From JAVVEG01 sp032251455 (GTDB taxonomy: Bacteria > Pseudomonadota > Gammaproteobacteria > Pseudomonadales > Pseudohongiellaceae), in assembly GCA_032251455.1 (NCBI GenBank), contig JAVVEG010000043.1, forward strand, positions 1-7,694: a stretch of 7,694 bases of DNA, given 5' to 3'. Positions 1 to 6,376 of this stretch are shown here, in pieces (position 1 is the first letter of the stretch; each line of letters starts with the position of its first letter). The notes beneath the pieces were generated by a model. That model was not told the DNA's origin and did not search any database. It saw only the letters and a program-made list of their open reading frames with translations. A program made the translations under genes and the position numbers.

Positions 1-1
1 G

Positions 2-754
2 CTTGTTATCCTGGGTACCGTGCAGGACATTACTGCCATGAAGACCAAAGAGAGCGAACTGCTGCATTCGCGGGAGTTGGTACGCAGACTTGCTGCGCAC
101 AATGAAAACATCAGAGAGGAAGAGCGAACCCGTATTGCGCGCGAGCTGCATGATGAAATGGGGCAGTATCTTACCGCAATCCGGCTTGATACTGCATTGA
201 TCGAGAAAAGGTTTGCTGAACAAAACCAGGAACTGGCGCAGATGTTGAATACTGTCAAAAATGGCATTGATGCCAGCATCAAGGCAATACGTGATGTTGC
301 CACCAGTTTGCGTCCCCTGGCGCTTGATGCCGGACTGGTTTCGGCGGCACAGTGGCTGTTATCGGGATTCGAGAGTCGTTATGGTATTCATTGCATATTG
401 ACAGTTGATGGCGAGGAATATGCATTGGACGATTCCCGTACAACGGCAATCTTTCGCATACTCCAGGAGTCTTTGACCAATATTGTTCGGCATGCCAATG
501 CTAATCGGATTGTAGTGCGAATTGTATTTAATGCTAATGAGCTGCACGCCAGTGTCAGTGACAACGGCATGGGATTTCAGGTGGACAATATCAATCAGGG
601 TAAACACTTTGGCTTGATGGGTATCAGAGAAAGGGTGTTGATATTTGGAGGTACCAGCATGATTGACAGCGAACCCGGCAAAGGCACACGGCTGAGCGTA
701 TTCATTCCCAGATTCCACACCGAACGACGTCCTGCAGAAGAGGTACCATCATGA
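2..754 (+). CDS. PAS-HisKA_3 sensor histidine kinase, 3' part (5' end outside window)
   Basis: Sensor kinase of the NarX/DegS-like class, which autophosphorylates on histidine and passes the phosphate to a NarL-type regulator. The frame is open to the left edge. The first residues read LVILGTVQDIT, the usual end of a PAS/PAC domain, so the GTG at 20 is probably internal and the sensing N-terminus lies upstream. Next comes a short coiled-coil-like linker, then the HisKA_3 dimerisation helix with RIARELHDEMGQ; the phospho-acceptor His codon is at 149-151. The HATPase_c domain shows the N box (LQESLTNIVRHANA), the G1 box (VSDNGMGF), a GLMGIRERV segment and GKGTRLSVFIP near the end. All catalytic motifs look intact. 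The stop overlaps the next gene's start by 4 bases, which indicates translational coupling with the response regulator. The signal sensed cannot be read from this fragment, and no transmembrane segment is visible in it. Confidence 0.93.
   Translation, partial: LVILGTVQDITAMKTKESELLHSRELVRRLAAHNENIREEERTRIARELHDEMGQYLTAIRLDTALIEKRFAEQNQELAQMLNTVKNGIDASIKAIRDVATSLRPLALDAGLVSAAQWLLSGFESRYGIHCILTVDGEEYALDDSRTTAIFRILQESLTNIVRHANANRIVVRIVFNANELHASVSDNGMGFQVDNINQGKHFGLMGIRERVLIFGGTSMIDSEPGKGTRLSVFIPRFHTERRPAEEVPS
738..743 (+). promoter_or_regulatory. Ribosome binding site of the response regulator
   Basis: AAGAGG lies 7 bases before the ATG at 751, inside the 3' end of the kinase gene. It supports the chosen start and coupled translation of the pair. 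Confidence 0.6.
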
Positions 755-1386
755 TCAAAGTAGTGATTGCTGATGATCATGCCATTGTGCGTCAGGGTCT
801 GGCCAGGGTTCTGGTATTGGCCGATGACCTGCAGTTGATTGCCGAAGCAAAAAACGGTTGGGAGCTGCTGACATTGATGGAAACCACCCAGGTGGACCTT
901 GTGCTGCTGGACATGAGCATACCAGGGCCCAATGGCGTGGAGCTGATCAATCGCTTGAAGTCCTCATGGCCCGATACACCAATACTGGTGTTCTCCATGT
1001 TCGAAGAAAGCCATCTCGTTGCCAATGCGATCAAGGCTGGCGCAACTGGGTACCTGACCAAAGATAGCGATCCGACCATGATCATTGATGCCATCCGACA
1101 TTGCGCTGCTGGCAAGCATTATATTCATCCGGCATTGGGAGCACGCCTGTTCCTGAATGAGTCGACCAGTGCAAGTAATCTGAGCCACGAAAAGCTATCA
1201 TCGAGAGAGCTTCAGGTCTTTCTTATGCTGGCCAGGGGGATGTCGATCAATGCCATTGGAGAACAGTTACATATTTCACCAAAGACGGTCAGCACTCACA
1301 AATTCCGCATCATGCAGAAACTCTCATTGAATACGATCAGCGAGCTGGTACTTTATGCCTTGCGACATAAACTGATCGAAACCTGA
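751..1386 (+). CDS. NarL/FixJ-family response regulator (REC plus LuxR-type HTH)
   Basis: DNA-binding response regulator of 211 residues, the usual length for the family. The receiver domain (about 1-120) has the acidic pair D8-D9, the phospho-acceptor D54 (LVLLDMSIPGPNG), S82 at the switch position and the conserved K104 (GYLTKDS). The C-terminal LuxR/GerE helix-turn-helix (about 147-208) begins LSSRELQVFLMLARG, and its recognition region reads ISPKTVSTHKFRIMQKL. Its start overlaps the kinase stop (ATGA), so the two form a cognate pair in one operon. The regulator should dimerise and bind DNA when phosphorylated. Its targets are unknown; the c-di-GMP gene 191 bases downstream is an obvious candidate, but that is inference. 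It has the same overall plan as UvrY/GacA and NarL, and I see nothing that would justify a specific gene name. Confidence 0.95.
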   Translation: MIKVVIADDHAIVRQGLARVLVLADDLQLIAEAKNGWELLTLMETTQVDLVLLDMSIPGPNGVELINRLKSSWPDTPILVFSMFEESHLVANAIKAGATGYLTKDSDPTMIIDAIRHCAAGKHYIHPALGARLFLNESTSASNLSHEKLSSRELQVFLMLARGMSINAIGEQLHISPKTVSTHKFRIMQKLSLNTISELVLYALRHKLIET

Positions 1387-1441
1387 GTTGTTTATCAGGC
1401 AGCCGGTAAAACCCTTCGCTAAATAAATTCCGATAATAAAT

Positions 1442-1479
1442 AAGCAGCGGACTATAACTGCTTACACGCTCTGCTGCTT
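1442..1479. repeat. Inverted repeats with two alternative pairings after the response regulator
   Basis: AAGCAGC (1442-1448) can pair with GCTGCTT (1473-1479) across a 24-base loop. Alternatively, its first six bases can pair with CTGCTT (1458-1463) across a 10-base loop. The two pairings exclude each other. Neither is followed by a clear T run, so this is not a standard intrinsic terminator. It could be a weak transcript-end structure or chance. Confidence 0.3.
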
Positions 1480-1497
1480 CCATATGCTTTGGTCATG

Positions 1498-1507
1498 GAT
1501 GATCATC
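1498..1507. repeat. 10-bp perfect palindrome upstream of the c-di-GMP gene
   Basis: GATGATCATC is its own reverse complement and is followed by five Ts. A second 10-base palindrome, AAGATATCTT, lies at 1535-1544. Both are in the short intergenic region ahead of the MASE3 gene and could be operator half-sites. NarL/LuxR-type regulators often bind short inverted repeats, but no known consensus is recognised here. Confidence 0.25.
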
Positions 1508-1577
1508 TTTTTATGGCATCAATCCACCGGTCCCAAGATATCTTTCCTATTCCTGGTGGCTTGCGAAATAAATAAGA

Positions 1578-4187
1578 GTGCCCAACGTGAGCAAGACAGA
1601 ATATCCATTGATCCACAAGCTGATCAGGTTCAGTTTGGCGCTGGCCATTATTAGTGCTCCATTGTGTCTGCTGGTTTACCAGCAGCAGCTGAATGAGTTC
1701 GTGGCCCCGCACTACTTTCCTGGAATGCATGCACTACTCGAGCTGCTTTCGATAATTGTTGCTGCTGCCATTTTTATTGTGTTCTGGCATGTTGTTGATG
1801 ACAATCGGCCGAAAGCTGCCCTCTTTCTGGCTTGTGGCTTTCTGGCTGTGGTTCTGTTTGACACCGCGCATCTGTTTTCCTACACCGGTATGCCCGATTT
1901 CTTCACCCCGAACACCAATCAGAAAACCACCTTGTTGTGGTTGCTGGCACGCCTGGTGGCAGCAATTTCATTGTTTGTTTATGTTTTTTCACCACATGAA
2001 AAGCAGCAACTGACGACTACCCCAGGCAGATTTCTGGCATTAAATTTCACTCTGCTCAGCGTTGTGTGCATAGTGTGGCTGGTACTTTATTTTCCTGAAT
2101 TCTTTCCACAGACTCAGGGTCCGGTCACAGGGGTTAGTGATTTCAAATTCATCAGTGAACTTTTTGTGGTTTTCCTGTCCATCGCAACACTTGCAACACT
2201 CTTTTATCGCTGGTACCGGATGCAGGTGTATCGTCAATCAGCCTTAGTAATGGCGATCGTGCTGATGATATTGAGTGAAAGTCTCATTCTGCTTTATCCA
2301 GACGACCGGGGAATCAGCAGTTTTGTCAGTCACTTCTATGAAACGACAGCCTATATCTACCTGTATCGGGCAATTTTTCTTGACAGCGTCAGACAGCCAG
2401 TCAAAAAGCTGCAGCAATCCTATCGTACCATTCAGGCTTTTGCCCGCCAGAATGAACAACTGATCAATAGTTCACCTGATGCCATTGTGGGCATCGATCA
2501 TGGTGGTTTAATTATCTTCACCAATAAGCGACTGGAAATCATGTTGGGTTATAAGCAGCAAGAGTTGATCGGGCAAAGAATTGAAATTTTGTTGCCCTCC
2601 GACAGACGCAGTCATCATCTTGAATTGCGTAAAGCCTATCAGCGTTCGCCGAGCGGAAGGCCGATGTCTGTAACACCGGGACTGGTGGCGCAACACAAGG
2701 ATGGTCGTAAAATCCCTGTTGATATTGCATTGGGTTCTCATCAGGGCGAACACGGGGTCCAGGTTACTGCGTTTATCAGAGATATTTCGGAACGACAGAA
2801 GCTGCAGGAAGAATTGCGTCACCTGGCCATGCACGATGCCCTGACCGGTCTGCCCAATCGAATTCTGATCCAGGACCGCCTGGAGTACAGCTTAATTCAG
2901 GCTAAGCGCAACAACAGCCTTGGTGCCTTGATGATGATTGACCTCGACAACTTCAAGGATATCAATGATGGTTGGGGTCATTCTCTGGGCGACAAACTGT
3001 TGGTAGCTGTAGCTGATCGACTCAAATGCGCGTTGCGGAATGTCGATACAGTGGGGCGCTTTGGGGGTGATGAATTTATTGTGTTGGCTAACGATCTCAG
3101 TTCTCCGGCAGCGGCCAGAATTTTAGTACAGAAGGTCATGAATAAGATGAGCAATATTTTTGAACTGGATAATCATCAGCTCTATGTCAGTATCAGTATT
3201 GGTGTTGTGTTTTATCCAGGCCTGAGCTCGGACTCAGAATTGCTGTTGAGTCAGGCTGATGTCGCCATGTACCAGGCCAAAAAAATGGGCCGCCGCACGG
3301 CCTGTTATTTTGACGAAAGCATGAGCATGAACCAGCAGGAAACCCTGCGTCTGAAAACCTGGTTGACAGAGGCTATGGCTACTTCGCAACTGGCACTGCA
3401 TTACCAGCCTCAGTATCGTCTTGTTGACAGACATATTGTTAGTTTTGAAGCCTTGCTGCGCTGGACACATCCAGTAGCCGGTAAAATACCGCCGGATGTC
3501 TTCATCCCGGTAGCCGAGTCCAGTGGCTTGATTATCCCGTTGACCGAATGGGTGTTTGAGACTGCCTGTACGCAGATCCGTGAATGGGATGCTCTCGGCT
3601 TGCGCCATCGTATTTGTGTGAATGTTTCAGCTTTGCATTTTCGTCAACATGGCTTGTTGTTGGCACTGGTCAAACAGTCGATTGAGAAGTTTGATATTGA
3701 TCCTGATTTGCTGGGACTAGAGTTGACAGAAACAGCCTTGATGGATGACACGGATAAAGTAATCAGCACATTGCAACAGTTAGTGGAAATCGGGGTGCAT
3801 CTTGCCATTGATGATTTTGGTACTGGTTATTCCTCACTTGCCTCACTGCGGATGTTCCCGGTACAGACACTGAAAATTGATCGCAGCTTTATGGTCAATT
3901 TACTGGAAAATATAAAAAGTGAAGCCATCCTGACCGGTCTGGTCAACCTGGGTAAAAGTCTGGGTATGGAAGTGATAGCCGAGGGGGTGGAGACCAGGGA
4001 GCAATGCGAACTCTTACACCAATGCCAGTGTGACGTCATACAGGGTTGGCTGATGAACCCGGCTATGCCGGAAAGTGAATGCACAGCAATGCTGCAGGAA
4101 TTATCCAGGCAAAATACAGCTGCAGAGGTGTCACAGCCCCTCGGGAAAGAAGCGTTTAGCGATAAAAACGCGAAACCTGCTGGGTAA
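1578..4187 (+). CDS. MASE3-PAS-GGDEF-EAL membrane c-di-GMP cyclase/phosphodiesterase
   Basis: Bifunctional-type c-di-GMP enzyme of 869 residues in the inner membrane. Residues about 15-275 form a MASE3-like sensor with roughly seven membrane segments. Its hallmarks are FPGMHALLELLSIIVAAAIF, DTAHLFSYTGMPDFF and YLYRAIFLDSVRQP. A PAS/PAC domain follows (about 292-405, ending FIRDISERQ). The GGDEF domain (about 418-575) has an intact GGDEF at 496-500 and an RxxD inhibitory site, RNVD at 487-490, at the standard spacing. The EAL domain (about 592-840) keeps EALLR (E624), NVSALHF, ELTETAL, the DDFGTG loop (D745-D746), LKIDRSF, AEGVE and QGW. Both activities are therefore possible; which one dominates is unknown. 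GTG 1578 is the first start after a stop at 1569. GTG 1587, in the same frame, has AAGAG at a better distance (8 bases) and may be the true start. The 3' end overlaps the convergent gene by 32 bases. Confidence 0.95.
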   Translation: MPNVSKTEYPLIHKLIRFSLALAIISAPLCLLVYQQQLNEFVAPHYFPGMHALLELLSIIVAAAIFIVFWHVVDDNRPKAALFLACGFLAVVLFDTAHLFSYTGMPDFFTPNTNQKTTLLWLLARLVAAISLFVYVFSPHEKQQLTTTPGRFLALNFTLLSVVCIVWLVLYFPEFFPQTQGPVTGVSDFKFISELFVVFLSIATLATLFYRWYRMQVYRQSALVMAIVLMILSESLILLYPDDRGISSFVSHFYETTAYIYLYRAIFLDSVRQPVKKLQQSYRTIQAFARQNEQLINSSPDAIVGIDHGGLIIFTNKRLEIMLGYKQQELIGQRIEILLPSDRRSHHLELRKAYQRSPSGRPMSVTPGLVAQHKDGRKIPVDIALGSHQGEHGVQVTAFIRDISERQKLQEELRHLAMHDALTGLPNRILIQDRLEYSLIQAKRNNSLGALMMIDLDNFKDINDGWGHSLGDKLLVAVADRLKCALRNVDTVGRFGGDEFIVLANDLSSPAAARILVQKVMNKMSNIFELDNHQLYVSISIGVVFYPGLSSDSELLLSQADVAMYQAKKMGRRTACYFDESMSMNQQETLRLKTWLTEAMATSQLALHYQPQYRLVDRHIVSFEALLRWTHPVAGKIPPDVFIPVAESSGLIIPLTEWVFETACTQIREWDALGLRHRICVNVSALHFRQHGLLLALVKQSIEKFDIDPDLLGLELTETALMDDTDKVISTLQQLVEIGVHLAIDDFGTGYSSLASLRMFPVQTLKIDRSFMVNLLENIKSEAILTGLVNLGKSLGMEVIAEGVETREQCELLHQCQCDVIQGWLMNPAMPESECTAMLQELSRQNTAAEVSQPLGKEAFSDKNAKPAG

Positions 4188-5777
4188 ACTGTCGCAGCGG
4201 GGTGCGGTAATCAGCCTGCGTTGTAGATAGGTCAATTGGGGCATCATTCAGCGATGTGATGGCATTATCATTGGCTGAATCCTTCTTGCTGAACACCATT
4301 TTTATATCGGGAGTGATCAGAGCATTGCCATGCCAGTCACTGGCAACCGTGTAATCACGATCGTATTGTGGGCTGAATAAATTCTTCCCGAAGGTATAGG
4401 TTTCGGCGTCCAGTTTGACGCCAAGCGCAGCCATGATGGTTGCAGGCAGGTCCAAATGGCTGGTCATCGCATCAGTTACCCCGGCGCCAGCCTCTGGAAT
4501 ACATAATATAAGCGGCACTCTTATCTGCTCCTGACTGAAAGTTGAGTTATGCCCCCAGCGTCCCTTTTCCATGAACTCNNNNNNNNNNNNNNNNNNNNNN
4601 NNNNNNNNNNNNNNNNNNNNNNNNNNNNNNNNNNNNNNNNNNNNNNNNNNNNNNNNNNNNNNNNNNNNNNNNNNNNNNTGCGGTCCCGTTCCCAACCCTG
4701 ACCCTCGGTGAGAGATTGCAACTGATTGGCATCGAGCCCGGCAAAAACTGTCTTGTCGAACTCCGGGTAGGAAAAACGCGAACTGGTATAGGCCATCATG
4801 GCATAGTCGTTCTGATGAATAATATCCATCATCAGTGGTGAACGATTGGCGTACAGAAAGTCGAACCAGTAGTTACCATACAGGCCATAAAACTGTGAGA
4901 ACATTCCCATTCGTGTGCCGTTGCCACCACTGTAGTGTTGGCGAAATTGTTGATGGTTCTGCGCAAACTTCCAGACGTTGGGCATGATCTCGGGGGTGAG
5001 CATGTCGGCCCGCCAGGATTCCGCGACCAGCCAGACGATGTTGTAAGGTTTGGTAATTTCAAGCTGTGGGGTGGGCGGGTAGTCAAGTTTGCCACTACCC
5101 TGTGCAATGTCGAACTCTTCGCCATCAGGGCGAATTATTTCAACCCCCATATTTTCCAAAAAGCCACGTGCAGTCACGGGGATATACCAGATGATCCGGT
5201 CTGATACCCCCAGCACGGCTCTGTCGTAGCGAAATTCGGCATAGGCGTACCAACCGGATTGGATCAGCAATACCAGTATCAGCGAGGACCACAAGTGCGA
5301 GGGTTTCAGCCATCCTGGGTACAATCGTTCAAACGGGATATAACGCAATGCTGCCCAGACTGCGCCCGCCAAGGCGATAACGCCAATGACCAGGGTACGA
5401 TTGGTAGACGGGGGCACGCCCATCGCTTCGACCCCGCCAGGTGTGGTCAGCAGATTGACTACAAAATAATTGACATAGAAACCATACATATCGCGCAATT
5501 TATAATTGGCAAACATGAAGACCAAAACCAATACAGCGGCAAGCAGCATCAACCCGGTCAGCCATGTCGTGGAGATGCCGCGACGAGCAAGCGTGCGCTG
5601 CAGGGCATACATCAGCAGCACAGGAGAACTCAGCAGGACAGACTGTACCAAGACTGCCATCACCATAAACAGATCCACGGCAAGCCCCATTGTCGGCTGC
5701 CAGGCAAGCCAGAGGCTGAACAAAAAGACTGCAAAAAAGGTGAACAGAGTCGTGCGCAAAGCAGTTGTTCCAGGCAT
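4156..5777 (-). CDS. YejM/PbgA-like membrane sulfatase-fold protein, interrupted by assembly gap
   Basis: Inner-membrane protein of the alkaline phosphatase/LtaS/YejM superfamily with a periplasmic sulfatase-type domain. The N-terminal part (5777 to 4679, 366 residues) has about five membrane helices (roughly 10-28, 32-58, 73-91, 127-146, 162-180). The fold then starts at NIVWLVAESWRADML, with E253 as probable metal ligand, and SGGNGTRMGMFSQFYGLYG, where T288 sits at the nucleophile position of LtaS-type enzymes. The C-terminal part (4578 to 4156, 140 residues) has EFMEKGRWGHNSTFSQEQIRVPL, whose WGH is the expected second metal-binding region. The GDHG-type motif should lie in the N run. The two halves are in different frames only because the gap length is arbitrary; I treat them as one gene. 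The start is ATG 5777, with GGAG 11 bases upstream. Family members act in lipopolysaccharide/lipid homeostasis or transfer head groups; the substrate here is unknown. The E. coli YejM relationship is by pattern, so no gene symbol is given. Confidence 0.85.
4579..4678. other. Assembly gap (100 Ns)
   Basis: Exactly 100 Ns, the usual placeholder for a scaffold join of unknown size. It lies within the YejM-like gene. If that gene is intact, the bases missing must be 2 modulo 3, because 1099 bases precede the gap from the start codon and the sequence after it begins on a codon boundary. Since 100 is 1 modulo 3, the stated length cannot be right for an intact gene. By comparison with family length, roughly 80-110 residues are missing. 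Confidence 0.97.
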
Positions 5778-5841
5778 AAGCCGACAGGCTCCAGACAGGT
5801 ATCCATTAATGGGTATTGCTGCTGCATCTTATTGGGGGCGG

Positions 5842-5858
5842 CTTAAAGCAGTCTTAAA
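5842..5858 (-). promoter_or_regulatory. PmrA-box-like direct repeat upstream of the YejM-like gene
   Basis: Read on the minus strand, this is TTTAAG-ACTGC-TTTAAG: two identical hexamers with a 5-base spacer, an 11-base period. This fits the published PmrA (BasR) box pattern YTTAAK-N5-YTTAAK in the orientation facing the gene whose ATG is at 5777, 64 bases away. The 11-base period is also typical of other OmpR/PhoB-family regulators. The match is seen; binding by a PmrA-like regulator is inferred, and no pmrAB genes are in the window. A weak -10 candidate (TAAGAT) follows 10 bases after the second hexamer. Confidence 0.45.
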
Positions 5859-5865
5859 GAATCTC

Positions 5866-5880
5866 AATTAAATTTTAATT
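5866..5880. repeat. AT-rich palindrome
   Basis: AATTAAA-T-TTTAATT is a perfect inverted repeat with 7-base arms around one central base. It sits just upstream of the PmrA-box-like repeat (relative to the minus-strand gene) and just before a plus-strand TATAAT. It could be a regulator site or an easily melted promoter element; no specific protein is implied. Confidence 0.35.
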
Positions 5881-5901
5881 TGTGAGCTGTCTGCTTATAA
5901 T
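5873..5901 (+). promoter_or_regulatory. Possible plus-strand sigma70-type promoter
   Basis: A perfect TATAAT lies at 5896-5901. At 17 bases spacing the -35 position holds TTTTAA, a poor match (3 of 6) to TTGACA. If used, it would transcribe rightward into the DUF2878-like remnant. Support comes mainly from the -10 box in an AT-rich intergenic stretch. Confidence 0.3.
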
Positions 5902-6029
5902 TTCAACTGCGTGGTTTTAATTTCCCTCCAAGACTTCCGGGATAATCCATTTCCGCTTCTGTTGCGTATCGGTAGTGTTCAAAAACCGACAATGACAACA
6001 TTGCCTTCATCGCAGAAGTACACGGATTC

Positions 6030-6283
6030 ATGGGTTGGACGCCAATGCTCATCAGTTTCATCCAGCGCTACTACGTTCTGATCAACCTGCTTGTCTTCAA
6101 GTTGAGCTGGGTGCTGCTGGTGTGGGGGCCGGGATGGAGTTTGGTGCCGTCAGTTTTGGTCTGGCAACGCCAAGCACCCTGATGCTGCTGGCAGGGGTGT
6201 GGGCCCTGTTCCTGCCACTGCTTATCCGTCTGGTTCAATGCTCAGCACGTCGTGCTCTTATCCTGGCAAATAGCGTTATTTAG
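6030..6283 (+). pseudogene. DUF2878-like membrane protein remnant with internal deletion and frame change
   Basis: Two pieces resembling the two ends of a small DUF2878 membrane protein lie side by side in different frames. From ATG 6030 the first frame reads MGWTPMLISFIQRYYVLINL and continues LLVFKLSWVLLVWG, like the family's N-terminal helix; it then loses similarity and stops at 6180-6182. The other frame, from about 6125, reads GAGMEFGAVSFG then MLLAGVWALFLPLLIRLVQ, like the family's C-terminal segment, and stops at 6281-6283. The family is usually about 150-170 residues, so roughly half the protein (the middle) is missing. The junction lies near 6123-6135, around a run of five Gs. The first frame is also open back to a stop at 5973-5975, without a good ribosome binding site. 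The family assignment is from memory of conserved ends. An 82-residue reading frame starting at 6035 covers the C-terminal piece, but its first 30 residues do not look like a protein. Confidence 0.6.
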
Positions 6284-6284
6284 T

Positions 6285-6313
6285 CGAAACCTGCCAAGGT
6301 TCGTTTACTTTTC
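6285..6313 (+). terminator. Terminator-like hairpin after the DUF2878 remnant
   Basis: CGAA(A)CCT pairs with AGGTTCG (6285-6292 with 6297-6303) to give a 7-bp stem with one bulged A and a GCCA tetraloop. It is followed directly by TTTACTTTTC. It begins two bases after the remnant's stop codon. The stem is modest and the T tract interrupted, so it may be only partly effective. Confidence 0.4.
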
Positions 6314-6363
6314 AGGTCTTCTCTACAATACTTCCTGCTCATAACAAACAAGAACCCACCGGC

Positions 6364-6370
6364 AAAGGAG
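6364..6370 (+). promoter_or_regulatory. Strong ribosome binding site of the SGNH hydrolase gene
   Basis: AAAGGAG ends 6 bases before ATG 6377, an ideal distance that fixes the start. A TACAAT at 6324-6329 could be the -10 box of its promoter, but no convincing -35 is seen at the right spacing. Confidence 0.75.
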
Positions 6371-6376
6371 CAAGTC

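Noticed and set aside
1484..1658. Small reading frame starting at ATG 1484 upstream of the c-di-GMP gene
   Set aside because: It runs out of frame into the MASE3 coding sequence, has no ribosome binding site and shows no protein character.
4156..4695. Separate short sulfatase gene in its own frame
   Set aside because: Its N-terminal part is only translated Ns and a few bases in the wrong frame. The real residues after the gap continue the YejM-like protein.
5259..5871. Long plus-strand reading frames of 195 and 121 residues
   Set aside because: They lie opposite the N-terminal part of the YejM-like gene, are rich in Q, R, H and K without any domain pattern, and have no ribosome binding site. 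The minus strand has clear membrane helices and family motifs.
6244..6256. AGCACG-T-CGTGCT palindrome as a terminator or operator
   Set aside because: The stem is short, no T tract follows and it lies inside the decayed reading frame, so chance is the simplest explanation.
6035..6283. 82-residue intact membrane protein
   Set aside because: Only the second half resembles a protein segment. The start lacks a ribosome binding site, and the first 30 residues are an out-of-frame reading of the DUF2878-like N-terminal piece.
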